Positions 1 to 7,446 are shown, counted from the stretch's first letter. The stretch: DNA of 64,000 bases from Acetobacter garciniae (GCF_017377735.1 NZ_JAFVMH010000004.1:1-64000), one strand, 5' to 3'. Numbers and translations are program-made. The notes: generated from the letters alone by a model not told the origin.

Positions 1-51
1 ACCTGCACCAATAATTCCGCCGGATGAGTTTTTTACGACTGTATAAAACAT
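1..51 (-). CDS. Unidentified phage gene, first 17 codons only
   Basis: An ATG at 51 opens a frame reading MFYTVVKNSSGGIIGAG that runs off the left edge. It lies 10 nt downstream of the tail-fibre stop codon on the same strand. A gene in this place often encodes a fibre-assembly chaperone or another tail-tip protein, but 17 residues do not allow a family call. Confidence 0.5.
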   Translation of the reverse strand, partial: MFYTVVKNSSGGIIGAG

Positions 52-61
52 TCACTAATCC

Positions 62-973
62 TCAGCTTGGGACAAATAAATAGCTCAGCGACAGTCCGAT
101 CGGATACCAGGTGCCAGAGGTAGAGGCAGGCTGGTAGACGCACGAAATCGTATTTTCCCCTGCCACGGCCGAAATTGTGAGCGCATGCGACATCGAAAGC
201 GGCGTCGAGTCAGAATCTATAGGGCTGGATGCGCCATTATAGAAAACTTCCAGTGCAGCCATATATGGCTGTGTGTCGCCTGGCGGAGCGCCGACATTCA
301 CACCGGCCTGAACTATGTACGTCCCCGGAACCGGCGCATTGTGCTCCAGCGTGATCGAACGCTGGGCGGTGCTGGCTGCGTAGTATACTTTGCTGCTCGC
401 AGACTGGAACTGATTGGAAAACGCCACGTTCCCGAACTCGGTCGAGTCCACAACACTAACAACGCGACTTCCATTGTAGCCAAAATAGATGTCATGGCCG
501 CCCTGCAAATCCCCTGCGCCGGACGCCCTTACGTAACGGAGATCAGCGTCTGATGTGGCGGTATAGTTTGCAAATAGGCTCTGCCATGCTGCTCCGGTCG
601 CTCCTGGCACCGTTGTATTCGCGTCGGCAGTGGAAACCCAGAACGTGCCCGCAACCGTGCCGGAGACAATAGCCCCCTGCGGATATCCGCCGATGGCCGC
701 AGCGAATGTCGCGTCATACGGGCCGAGATAGCCCGCCTGCAAGACCTGAACTGCACGAGAGAGGCGGTTGAGAAAGCCGTTCATGTCCTGCCCGCGCGGT
801 GGCACGCCACCTGCGGCGCGGGCAATAAAGGTCTCGGGCGGGAAGCCGAGCGCAATGGAGGCCGTGCCATCGCCCGCCGTGGCCTGCGTGGCCGGAACGG
901 TGGCGATATCGGACGAAGATGCGGATGCGCCGATCAGCGCGTCAAATTTGCCTAGATCGTCAGATTGTTTCAT
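62..973 (-). CDS. Phage tail fibre/receptor-binding protein
   Basis: 303 aa, last complete gene of the late operon. The ATG at 973 overlaps the upstream stop as TGATG, which argues against the longer frame starting further upstream. The N-terminal third, with a stretch reading FPPETFIARAAGGVPPRGQD and later GYPQGAIV, is the conserved attachment part seen in many proteobacterial phage fibres. The C-terminal part is glycine-, serine- and threonine-rich beta-type sequence expected of a trimeric fibre tip. It probably binds the cell surface and sets host range; its position after the baseplate genes supports this. The receptor cannot be told. Confidence 0.8.
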   Translation of the reverse strand: MKQSDDLGKFDALIGASASSSDIATVPATQATAGDGTASIALGFPPETFIARAAGGVPPRGQDMNGFLNRLSRAVQVLQAGYLGPYDATFAAAIGGYPQGAIVSGTVAGTFWVSTADANTTVPGATGAAWQSLFANYTATSDADLRYVRASGAGDLQGGHDIYFGYNGSRVVSVVDSTEFGNVAFSNQFQSASSKVYYAASTAQRSITLEHNAPVPGTYIVQAGVNVGAPPGDTQPYMAALEVFYNGASSPIDSDSTPLSMSHALTISAVAGENTISCVYQPASTSGTWYPIGLSLSYLFVPS

Positions 974-1548
974 CAGCTTGCGCTCTTGATTGAGTAGGAC
1001 ACACCGACGCCCGCTGGCCGGGGCAGCACGCCGCTGTTCTGGATGATGCTGATCTGCACATCCGTTGGCACAAAGTCGAAAACATAGGTCATGGTCATGC
1101 CGCCGTTGTCCTGCACCCACACATCGCCCTGCCCGGCAAACAGGGTCATGGCGATAAGGTTGAGCGCCAGGATCGAACAGTCGGTGATGTTCGCCAGCGC
1201 TTTCGCGTAGATAAGCTGGCGGTACCCTTCATCCGACAGGGCAAAGTTTGTTGTCGCGTTGACGCCTGAATACCAGGGCGCGGTGTTGAACCCTTCTTCC
1301 GTCAGGTCGTTGGCCTCGGCAAAGCCCAGATAGGTTTCGGAACTGATCGTCAGCACGCGTGAGACGCCGACGATCCGGCCCCATACGTCCAGCCCATAGC
1401 CCTGCGCCGTCTGCACGTTCCACACCAGCGCGTACCATTGATCGATCAGCGCAGTCGGGTCCAGCGCCTGGTTCTGGCCGTCAATAATCGTGCACAGGCT
1501 GGGGCTGTTCGCATATTGCGACAGAATTGTCTGTTCGATGTTCAGCAT
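973..1548 (-). CDS. Baseplate-associated protein, DUF2612 type
   Basis: 191 aa. The sequence matches the phage DUF2612 family as I know it: an N-terminal helical part (IDQWYALVWNVQTAQGYGLD), a central LDVWGRIVGV stretch, and a C-terminal segment ending VLPRPAGVGV. Members lie between baseplate J and the tail fibre in contractile-tailed phages and probably link the two, like P2 gpI or Mu gp48. Here the gene is coupled to both neighbours: its start touches the end of the J-like gene (1548) and its stop overlaps the fibre start (973). Confidence 0.75.
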   Translation of the reverse strand: MLNIEQTILSQYANSPSLCTIIDGQNQALDPTALIDQWYALVWNVQTAQGYGLDVWGRIVGVSRVLTISSETYLGFAEANDLTEEGFNTAPWYSGVNATTNFALSDEGYRQLIYAKALANITDCSILALNLIAMTLFAGQGDVWVQDNGGMTMTYVFDFVPTDVQISIIQNSGVLPRPAGVGVSYSIKSAS

Positions 1549-2765
1549 CAGGACAACACGACGCTGATATTCGCCGCCTCAATGGTGGGGATCTGGTCGA
1601 TGTTCAGGCCCGCGGTAAAGCTCGTGGGGCTGGCCGCCGTCCCGATTGTGACCTCGATGATTTGCGCCCATGACCCGATAGCCGCGATGGCCGCGTAATA
1701 CGAGCTTGCGAACATCGTCCCGCCGATTGTCGCGTTAGTGTCGGTTGCGAAGGCCGCCACAATGGCCGCCTGCACGCTGGCGATAGCGGTAGATGGCACA
1801 TTGGTCCCGTTCTTGAGCGTGACCGTGAAATAGATCGGCGTGTCCGTCGCCCTGGTGAAAGTCACCGTGTAGCTGGGTGGCGTGCTGTAGGCGCTGTTGG
1901 GGTCGGTCACGGTTACGCTTGTGGTGCCCGTGTAGCCGCAGCCGGGCGGCTTCTTGCTCAGGATGGCAAGGGCCACGTCCTCGTCCGTGCCGCCGTTGAC
2001 GCACACATACAGGCTGTGCGCCGCAAGGCTGACGCCGCCCACTGTTTCCGCGTTGGCGGTGCTGTTGTCGGCCACGTAGGCCGCCGTTACCCCGTCCACT
2101 GACTTGACCACGCCCGCCAGCGCATTGAGCGTGCCTACTGCGTTGCTGGCCACAGAGGCCTCGCGCCGGGTTTCGAACGCAATGCGCCCTTCCTCCGCCG
2201 TGCCGGTCACACCCGCCGCCGGGTTGGTTACGGCCGTCAGCCCCGATACGGCCTGGTAGACGGCAACGCTCTGGGCCGGGCATTCAATCGCGCCCGTGGT
2301 CGTGCAGGAGAACGTGCCCGTGCCGGTCCCGACCGCGCTGATGGTGATTGCCCCGTCTGCCGCGTAATAGTTGCCGCTGCCGTCCTGTATGAGCGTGCCT
2401 TCCGGCACCACCGTTCCCGCGGCGCCCGTGCAGACCACCGTCACCACCGTAGCGGTCGCCCCCTTGCGGGACATGAAATAGATGTTGCCTATGGCGTCCT
2501 GCATGCGCCCGGACGCGCGCGCCGGGTCCACCCCGTTCAGGATCGCCAGAAACTGGTCGTAAGCATCCCCCAGCGCCGCCGTGAAAGACATGGCAAGCTG
2601 GCCCTGTGGCGTGGACAGATCCGTGTTCAGCACATTACCGAACGCAGCGTTCAGGTCCGCCAGAGCGCCGGTCAGGATGTCACTTTCCGCCGGGGCAGCA
2701 AAGCCCGCACTGGTGAACGACGGGGCCGGAACGGACGTGGTGCCTGTGCTGTTAGAACCCGACAC
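1548..2765 (-). CDS. Baseplate J-like protein
   Basis: 405 aa. Baseplate wedge protein of the gpJ/gp47 family. The N-terminus carries the family pattern SDILTGALADLNAAFGN followed by LSTPQGQLAMSFTAALGDAYDQF, then EGTLIQDGSGNYY and a beta-rich core; the C-terminus (GTAASPTSFTAGLNIDQIP) is also typical. It forms part of the wedge around the hub in contractile tails. The gene overlaps the upstream gp25-like gene by 14 nt and abuts the DUF2612 gene, so the three are probably translated together. Confidence 0.85.
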   Translation of the reverse strand: MSGSNSTGTTSVPAPSFTSAGFAAPAESDILTGALADLNAAFGNVLNTDLSTPQGQLAMSFTAALGDAYDQFLAILNGVDPARASGRMQDAIGNIYFMSRKGATATVVTVVCTGAAGTVVPEGTLIQDGSGNYYAADGAITISAVGTGTGTFSCTTTGAIECPAQSVAVYQAVSGLTAVTNPAAGVTGTAEEGRIAFETRREASVASNAVGTLNALAGVVKSVDGVTAAYVADNSTANAETVGGVSLAAHSLYVCVNGGTDEDVALAILSKKPPGCGYTGTTSVTVTDPNSAYSTPPSYTVTFTRATDTPIYFTVTLKNGTNVPSTAIASVQAAIVAAFATDTNATIGGTMFASSYYAAIAAIGSWAQIIEVTIGTAASPTSFTAGLNIDQIPTIEAANISVVLS

Positions 2766-3105
2766 TTTGCGTTGTCCCGTCTGTTGTGGTGAACAAAATG
2801 GCCCCGCCCAGCCTGCGGTCTGTGCCCAGGGCGGTAATGACGCAGCGCGCGGTTGCGACGCCGGGCACGGTCAGGGCTGTGGCTTCGGCCTGCGCCCGGA
2901 AGATGGAAATGGACTGCGCCCGGCCAAGGATATGCTGCCGGTAGGGCAGGCCCTTGCCGGTATCGTACCAGCATTCGCCCAGAAACACGCGGATAGCCGA
3001 GGCGATGTCCTGTGCGATGGAATACGGATCGGACGCCACAGCGATATTGCCGCCAGAGTCCAGAACCAGGTCCCATGTGGTTCGGTCCAGAAGCAGCGTT
3101 TGCAT
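2752..3105 (-). CDS. Baseplate wedge protein, gp25/gpW-like
   Basis: 117 aa from ATG 3105; the frame extends further upstream but only through the terminator hairpin. The sequence WDLVLDSGGNIAVASDPYSIAQDIASAIRVFLGE resembles short baseplate wedge proteins of the gp25/gpW/Mu gp46 group, which sit beside gpJ in many phages; the gene order here agrees. The ATG lies only 15 nt beyond an intrinsic terminator on the same strand (3120-3147), so expression probably needs read-through or antitermination from the late transcript. Confidence 0.7.
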   Translation of the reverse strand: MQTLLLDRTTWDLVLDSGGNIAVASDPYSIAQDIASAIRVFLGECWYDTGKGLPYRQHILGRAQSISIFRAQAEATALTVPGVATARCVITALGTDRRLGGAILFTTTDGTTQSVGF

Positions 3106-3119
3106 GGGGAGCGGCCAAT

Positions 3120-3147
3120 AAAAAAGCCGCCCCGGTTGAGGGCGGCT
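3120..3147 (-). terminator. Intrinsic terminator before a late baseplate gene
   Basis: On the - strand an 8-bp perfect stem (AGCCGCCC/GGGCGGCT, 7-nt loop) is followed by six T residues. It follows the brnT-brnA-brnA genes and directly precedes the gp25-like gene. It would end the toxin-antitoxin transcript and also block the tail transcript unless that is antiterminated. Confidence 0.85.
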
Positions 3148-3288
3148 GTTCACAGAATGGGCGATTGTGGGGGAACTATGACACAAACTGCGCCCGCGTA
3201 CAAGGGCAATGTGGCCAAGCATTCACGCACGAATTTCCAAGGATAGGGAAAACATACCCTAAAAGGGTACCGGGCTGCAAGGGGTCGG

Positions 3289-3594
3289 TTATCTGCGCTC
3301 CAGCGCGCGGCGCAGTTCCTCGTTGACGCGGGTTTGCCAGCCCGGCCCGGTAGCGCGCCAAGCCGCAAGCACGTCTTCGTCCAAGCGCATAGACACCAGC
3401 ATTTTGGTCGGCGCTTTCTGCGGCCCACGCACCCGGCGCGCGCTGGCCAGAACTGGCAGAGCCGACTGCGCTGGTTGTGCTGCCCGAAAGTCCGCCTCGG
3501 TCAGTTCTGGGTTATCGGGATCAGATGCAATGCCCTGGTTGATCCGGGCGTCCTCATCCTCTGTCGGCATGAAAAAGTCAGGTTTGCGCGGCAT
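3289..3594 (-). CDS. brnA: BrnA-type antitoxin, second copy
   Basis: 101 aa. The C-terminus (MLVSMRLDEDVLAAWRATGP, then GWQTRVNEELRRAL) is the ribbon-helix-helix DNA-binding domain of BrnA antitoxins; the N-terminal half with LTEADFRAAQPA is the usual toxin-neutralising part. ATG 3594 is chosen because GAGAGGG lies just upstream; a GTG at 3609 overlapping the previous stop is possible. It is a clear paralogue of the gene at 3606-3911, sharing VSxRLDxDVL and GPGWQTRxNExLR. A tandem pair of antitoxins behind one BrnT is unusual. Confidence 0.8.
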   Translation of the reverse strand: MPRKPDFFMPTEDEDARINQGIASDPDNPELTEADFRAAQPAQSALPVLASARRVRGPQKAPTKMLVSMRLDEDVLAAWRATGPGWQTRVNEELRRALERR

Positions 3595-3605
3595 AGAAAG
3601 CCCTC

Positions 3606-3911
3606 TCACGCGTTCCGTAGCGCCTCATTAATGCGCGTTTGCCACCCAGGCCCTTTTGATCGGAATTTTTCAAGCACGTCCGGGTCAAGCCGAAGCGAAA
3701 CCGATACTTTCCTGCCGGGGTCGCGTGGGCGGCCAACGGGCCGCTGAATGATGCCTTCCTTTGTTCTGGCTGCCAAAGCCGGATGAGAATCCACGAAACG
3801 GCGCGCGTGGGAGAGTTGTTCATCCGTGGCCTCGGGTGCGTCCGGGTCCAAGGCGATCATTTCCTGAACCTGGGCTTCTGTGACGCCCCTAAGAGATTTC
3901 AGCTTCTTCAT
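3606..3911 (-). CDS. brnA: BrnA-type antitoxin, first copy
   Basis: 101 aa from ATG 3911, overlapping the end of brnT by 23 nt, the usual toxin-first order of BrnTA systems. Residues from about 70 on (KVSVSLRLDPDVLEKFRSKG, then PGWQTRINEALRNA) form the ribbon-helix-helix domain. BrnA binds BrnT and, with it, represses the shared promoter. Neighbour of a second BrnA-like gene; which of the two neutralises BrnT cannot be told from sequence. Confidence 0.85.
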   Translation of the reverse strand: MKKLKSLRGVTEAQVQEMIALDPDAPEATDEQLSHARRFVDSHPALAARTKEGIIQRPVGRPRDPGRKVSVSLRLDPDVLEKFRSKGPGWQTRINEALRNA

Positions 3912-4155
3912 AACGCTTCCGCTCCTTCCGGCTCGCGGGCCGCATGGAAATGATTGATATCGCCTCAGTGCCAAGCTCGATGAACACAACAGCTATCGTC
4001 CCGTCCAGAAATGGGCCGATAGCCATCAGGCGATCATTCTTGGCTGGCACCACGATTGAAGACAGGAAGAACGAGGCGGTCAGGTCAGCGAAATCCAAAC
4101 CACGCTCATTCAGCGTTTTCAGGCGTTTCGGCTCGTCCCATGTGATTACCAGCAT
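3889..4155 (-). CDS. brnT: BrnT-family ribonuclease toxin
   Basis: 88 aa. The sequence follows the BrnT pattern: WDEPKRLKTLNERGLDFADL at the N-terminus, a central basic/acidic segment, and IISMRPASRKERKRYEEAE at the C-terminus containing the R..S.KE...Y residues typical of this RelE-like RNase family. BrnT cleaves RNA and is held inactive by BrnA. No Shine-Dalgarno sequence precedes ATG 4155. A TTGCTC-17-TATACA promoter ends 7 nt before it, so the mRNA may be leaderless. Confidence 0.85.
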   Translation of the reverse strand: MLVITWDEPKRLKTLNERGLDFADLTASFFLSSIVVPAKNDRLMAIGPFLDGTIAVVFIELGTEAISIISMRPASRKERKRYEEAEIS

Positions 4156-4161
4156 GGTTTT

Positions 4162-4190
4162 TGTATATACGGAAATGGGGTGAGGAGCAA
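4162..4190 (-). promoter_or_regulatory. Probable brnT promoter
   Basis: On the - strand TTGCTC (4190-4185) and TATACA (4167-4162) are separated by 17 bp. The predicted start site falls on or next to the brnT ATG at 4155. Confidence 0.6.
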
Positions 4191-4205
4191 GGGTATCGCT
4201 GCGGT

Positions 4206-4227
4206 GTTGAGGGCATTTGCCCTCAAC
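4206..4227. promoter_or_regulatory. 22-bp perfect palindrome upstream of brnT
   Basis: GTTGAGGGCA and its exact complement flank a central TT. It lies 16 bp upstream of the -35 hexamer of the brnT promoter, a fitting place for a BrnA or BrnTA operator. No T-run follows on either strand, so it is not a terminator. Confidence 0.5.
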
Positions 4228-4285
4228 TTGACGCGCTCGGCGTGGGTCGGCTTGCTCATGGCGTCATCGTATGCAGATTTTTGGA

Positions 4286-5428
4286 TCAGGCCTCCACTTT
4301 GGCCTTCTTCCCCTTCACGCCCATAGCTTCTACGCGCGCTCTAAAAACACTCAACAGGTGAGCATCTATGGCGGCAAGATCATCGCCGGAGACTTCACCG
4401 CCGAAATCCTCCCCAAAATCGAAGGCGTATTTGCTACCTTTATCCTCGTGAAAATCAAAAAGGCGTCCAGCGCGTTCTTTTTTATAAAAGACAACGAATT
4501 TACCTTTGTAGTCTTTGTATTCAATCTCATCAATTGCATTGAATAAATCGTCTGTATCAGAGAGAAAAGATAGACGTCTTTTTGTGTATTCGTATACGTA
4601 CATCTCCAATTCAGATACAGCAACCACGTCGACAGGCTTTGACTCGGGTTCTAGTTTGGAAATTTCTGGGACTGTTATATTTTTTTCCGCTTCTTTGTCT
4701 TTTACAGGCAAATCTAACCTTTGAAGAATTCTAAGGTTTATGAATTCGCCAAATGCATTTTTAGTAAGATCAGTATACTCAGCCATCGCCTTCGCGCGAG
4801 TATGCTTCAACCCGATATTCTGGAGAAGAAGTCGAACAAACGCTTCACTCGGATCAGCGGCAAGGATTTCAATTTGTTGCACCAAATTTTGGAAAACGAG
4901 CTTTCGTTTCGCCTCTGCGCCAATGTTTTCTGGATCAAAATTAGATTTCTGAAGGCTTTTCAAGCCATCAACAATAGAGTCTTCAATTTTACCCTTGGCT
5001 ATTTCCCGCAAATCAAATGACAGAAAGGCGGTCGGGTCCATTATATTGGGCTCGTCTGAGTCCGCATAGAACTCATAAACAAGGCCATCAGTAATTACGC
5101 CCATTTTAACGGTCTGGGCCGCGTTGAAATAAGATTTTAGCTGCCCTCTATCATCTTTTAAAGCCGCACCCAAAGCTTTGCATTCAATTGCAATAACAGG
5201 ATGCCTATCTTTCAATACGGCATAATCAACTCTATTTTTATATTTATCTGAAAAATCGGCATGATGTTCTGGGCATACCTCATCTGGGTTCATGGTGTCG
5301 TAGCCCAAGAACTGGAGAAACGGCAAAACCAAGAACATCTTGGTGGCTTCTTCGTTACTGCATCTTGGGGCTAATCCGACCATACGCTCAGAAAACGTCT
5401 TAAATTTTTGTCTAAAGTCATCCGACAT
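4286..5428 (-). CDS. Stand-alone HsdR N-terminal-type restriction nuclease (COG4748-like)
   Basis: 380 aa. The N-terminal ~150 residues look like the PD-(D/E)xK nuclease domain of type I HsdR subunits: RVDYAVLKDRHPVIAIECKA supplies the D and ExK residues (near 68 and 78-80), with a downstream GQLKSYFNAAQTVKMGVITD stretch. No helicase motor, methylase or specificity subunit is nearby. The rest is helical and rich in charged residues. The gene is clearly more AT-rich than the tail genes around it, as expected of a recent accessory gain. GGAGCG lies 6 nt before ATG 5428. Proteins of this type are common single genes in prophages; a role in excluding other phages is plausible but inferred. Confidence 0.75.
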   Translation of the reverse strand: MSDDFRQKFKTFSERMVGLAPRCSNEEATKMFLVLPFLQFLGYDTMNPDEVCPEHHADFSDKYKNRVDYAVLKDRHPVIAIECKALGAALKDDRGQLKSYFNAAQTVKMGVITDGLVYEFYADSDEPNIMDPTAFLSFDLREIAKGKIEDSIVDGLKSLQKSNFDPENIGAEAKRKLVFQNLVQQIEILAADPSEAFVRLLLQNIGLKHTRAKAMAEYTDLTKNAFGEFINLRILQRLDLPVKDKEAEKNITVPEISKLEPESKPVDVVAVSELEMYVYEYTKRRLSFLSDTDDLFNAIDEIEYKDYKGKFVVFYKKERAGRLFDFHEDKGSKYAFDFGEDFGGEVSGDDLAAIDAHLLSVFRARVEAMGVKGKKAKVEA

Positions 5429-5619
5429 ACGATTCGCTCCATAAATTTTTTAAAACTTACGGGTTCCCCGCATTTTGCGGAATATTTTTTATAAATTTTA
5501 GTTATGCAATTTTTGTTGAGAAAGGACGCCGTTGTTAGCCAGGAGGGTCGGGAAGATGTTATTTTTTCAAACCTTCCGCCCAATAGCATCCAGATTAGAC
5601 CTCCTGAATGAAGGGCAAT
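5429..5619. other. AT-rich intergenic stretch with a hairpin
   Basis: No gene seen. CCGCA-TTT-TGCGG at 5468-5480 followed by TATTTTTT would work as a weak + strand terminator, although no + strand gene precedes it. The nuclease promoter presumably lies here. Confidence 0.4.
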
Positions 5620-5868
5620 TTATTCTTCTGACTTCCAGCTATTTAGAATAGATTGCATCTCTTCCCTTAAAGGATCGAGATTATTTTTAATCTCCTGCTG
5701 TATATACTGATGAATATCGGTCACCCCGGACGTATCAATTTTTTGCGCCGCCTCAATGCACGAAAGTATTTCTGCATTGATAGACCGATTATTGGATTTC
5801 GCATTTTTCTCCACCCACTCTTTGAGATGGCGAGGTATGCGGAGCCGAAAATGCGCTTCATCAGACAT
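5620..5868 (-). CDS. Mnt-like ribbon-helix-helix repressor
   Basis: 82 aa from ATG 5868. Residues EAHFRLRIPRHLKEWVEKNA then NNRSINAEILSCIEAAQ form an Arc/MetJ ribbon-helix-helix, closely following phage P22 Mnt in spacing (xHFxxRxP, then NxRSxNxExL). A C-terminal helical tail of about 35 residues matches the tetramerising helix of Mnt, and the length is about the same. It is divergent from an Arc-like gene and an antirepressor gene, as mnt is in P22, so it probably represses the antirepressor in the lysogen. An upstream ATG at 5886 in the same frame is possible. Confidence 0.75.
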   Translation of the reverse strand: MSDEAHFRLRIPRHLKEWVEKNAKSNNRSINAEILSCIEAAQKIDTSGVTDIHQYIQQEIKNNLDPLREEMQSILNSWKSEE

Positions 5869-5949
5869 GACGCGAACATGACGCATTTTGCGCTTGACCT
5901 CAATAACGCAATTTGGCACACAATTGCGGCATGGCGCATTGTGCGTCAT
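5867..5949. promoter_or_regulatory. Divergent operator region between Mnt-like and Arc-like genes
   Basis: The half-site ATGACGC occurs at 5867 and 5878 and in inverted form (GCGTCAT) at 5943-5949. An imperfect dyad (GCACACAATTGC with GCGCATTGTGCG) lies at about 5916-5945. These are candidate binding sites for the two ribbon-helix-helix proteins. TTGACC at 5894 could be a rightward -35 element; no good -10 was found. Confidence 0.5.
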
Positions 5950-5963
5950 ATTGGGGAGGAAGT

Positions 5964-6158
5964 ATGCAGGTTCGAGAATACGCTCAGTTCCGGGTGAGAA
6001 TGCACCCAGATCTCCTAAGCAAGCTGAGGAATGATGCTACTGCTGGGTATCGTAGTTTAAACTCTGAAATCGTGATGATTTTGGAACAGCATTTTGCCGA
6101 CAAAGAAAAGGCACCGGGGAACGACGCCAATCAGACCCCCGGTGCCTCTCAGAAATGA
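5964..6158 (+). CDS. Arc-like ribbon-helix-helix repressor
   Basis: 64 aa. ATG 5964 follows GGGGAGGA. The core (AQFRVRMHPDLLSKLRNDAT, then YRSLNSEIVMILEQHF) matches P22 Arc in layout: a short beta strand, two helices and the RSxNSEI turn. The stop codon overlaps the antirepressor start (ATGA), so the two are translationally coupled as arc and ant are in P22. Arc there limits expression of both genes; the same job is likely here. Confidence 0.8.
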   Translation: MQVREYAQFRVRMHPDLLSKLRNDATAGYRSLNSEIVMILEQHFADKEKAPGNDANQTPGASQK

Positions 6159-6946
6159 CCATAGGAAGTCACAACATGATGACGAATACCATAACCGAAG
6201 CCGCTTATTCAACGCCCACCATGTCCAGCCGCGAAATTGCGGAACTGACGGGGAAGCGCCACGACCACGTTGTTCGTGACATTGAAAAGATGCTTACGGA
6301 TGTTGGAGAGGGTCTCCCCAAGTTTGGGGACACCTACATCAACGAGCAGAATGGCCAAGAATACCGCTGCTACAATCTCCCCAAGAACTTGACCCTAAAC
6401 CTCGTGACGGGTTACCGGGCGGACATGCGGTTGAAGATCATCGATCGCTGGCTTGAACTGGAAGCCCGCCCGCAGCCCAAGCACGAAATTCCGCAGACGC
6501 TGCATGAGGCCCTGCGGCTGGCGGCTGATACGGAAGAGAAGCGGATCGCTGCCGAGGCCAAGGTCGTTGCTTTGACGCCCAAGGCCGAAGCGCTGGACCG
6601 CATCAGCGTGGCCGATGGATCATACGGGCTGTATGAGGCGGCGAAGATCCTGCAAATCGGCCCCAAGAAGTTCGTGCAATGGATGGCGTCGAACGGATGG
6701 GTCTATAAGCGGACGGGCAGCAAGACCTGGCTGGCCCGGCAGGAGAAGATTAACGCCGGGTATCTCTGGCATAAGGTCCGCGCCTACACGGACAGCAACG
6801 GCGAGGAAAAGACGCGCGACGATGTGCGCGTGCTGCCTAAGGGCCTGACCAAGCTCGCGCAGGTGATCCCCGGCGCCGCCATTGACCCATATCTGGCCCC
6901 GGAGGACGTGCCCCCTTTTCCCCCGGCGCCAGCGCGGACCCGGTAA
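6155..6946 (+). CDS. ant: Phage antirepressor, Rha-type N-terminus and KilAC C-terminus
   Basis: 263 aa from the overlapping ATG 6155; ATG 6176 with AGGAAG upstream would give 256 aa. The N-terminal ~90 residues (MSSREIAELTGKRHDHVVRD, later YNLPKNLTLNLVTGYRADMR) are the Rha-type DNA-binding domain. A helical linker follows, and residues about 135-245 (GSYGLYEAAKILQIGPKKF, QWMASNGWVYKR, later LPKGLTKLAQVI) are the KilAC/ANT domain. Such proteins inactivate the primary repressor and induce the prophage. The P22-like arrangement with the Mnt- and Arc-like genes supports this. Confidence 0.85.
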   Translation: MTIGSHNMMTNTITEAAYSTPTMSSREIAELTGKRHDHVVRDIEKMLTDVGEGLPKFGDTYINEQNGQEYRCYNLPKNLTLNLVTGYRADMRLKIIDRWLELEARPQPKHEIPQTLHEALRLAADTEEKRIAAEAKVVALTPKAEALDRISVADGSYGLYEAAKILQIGPKKFVQWMASNGWVYKRTGSKTWLARQEKINAGYLWHKVRAYTDSNGEEKTRDDVRVLPKGLTKLAQVIPGAAIDPYLAPEDVPPFPPAPARTR

Positions 6947-6960
6947 CTGCGCTGGCGTTA

Positions 6961-7446
6961 GTGCACGCCGAACCGGACCTGTCGTCTGAGGACCGGGGCC
7001 TTGTTCGGAACATGCGGAAGTTTCTGGCTGTCGGGGGCGCACTGCTCCCGGCTGACCGGCAAGCGCTTGTGGAACATATCGCCGGGTATGCGCCACAGAA
7101 CCCGCGCTTGCGGAGCATCTGGGAGCGGTTCCGGGAGCAGCATGGGTTTCCGCCCATGGGCGGTGGCGTGTTTGCCGATCTCTCTCAAAATCTGGAACGC
7201 CACGCATTGGCGCAACTCTTCGGGCCATCCAAAGACATAGCCTTCAACGAACAGTGGAGCCGGGCACGCGCGGCGGTTCCGATCTGGGCTGAGAAGCTGG
7301 ATCTAGAACTGCGCCAGTTGTGGCTGGCCCGTATGGACGGGGACACCGACACGCCCATGAGCGGGGAGGTGGCCCATGCCTTGGCAAGCCTGCTGCGGGC
7401 GTTCGGCTGGCCGGAGAAGCCCAAAGCACCGCGCGCGATTGCTTGA
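6961..7446 (+). CDS. Unknown protein downstream of the antirepressor
   Basis: 161 aa, GTG start at 6961 without a clear ribosome site; ATG 7012 is an alternative. It follows the antirepressor by 14 nt on the same strand and is probably in the same transcript. The protein is mostly helical and rich in tryptophan, arginine and alanine, with no signal peptide, membrane segment or cysteine motif. Not recognised. It may extend the immunity function of the cassette or be an independent accessory gene. Confidence 0.6.
   Translation: MHAEPDLSSEDRGLVRNMRKFLAVGGALLPADRQALVEHIAGYAPQNPRLRSIWERFREQHGFPPMGGGVFADLSQNLERHALAQLFGPSKDIAFNEQWSRARAAVPIWAEKLDLELRQLWLARMDGDTDTPMSGEVAHALASLLRAFGWPEKPKAPRAIA

Noticed and set aside
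5463..5491. Hairpin with T-run on the + strand
   Set aside because: The stem is short and no + strand gene precedes it; not scored as a firm terminator.
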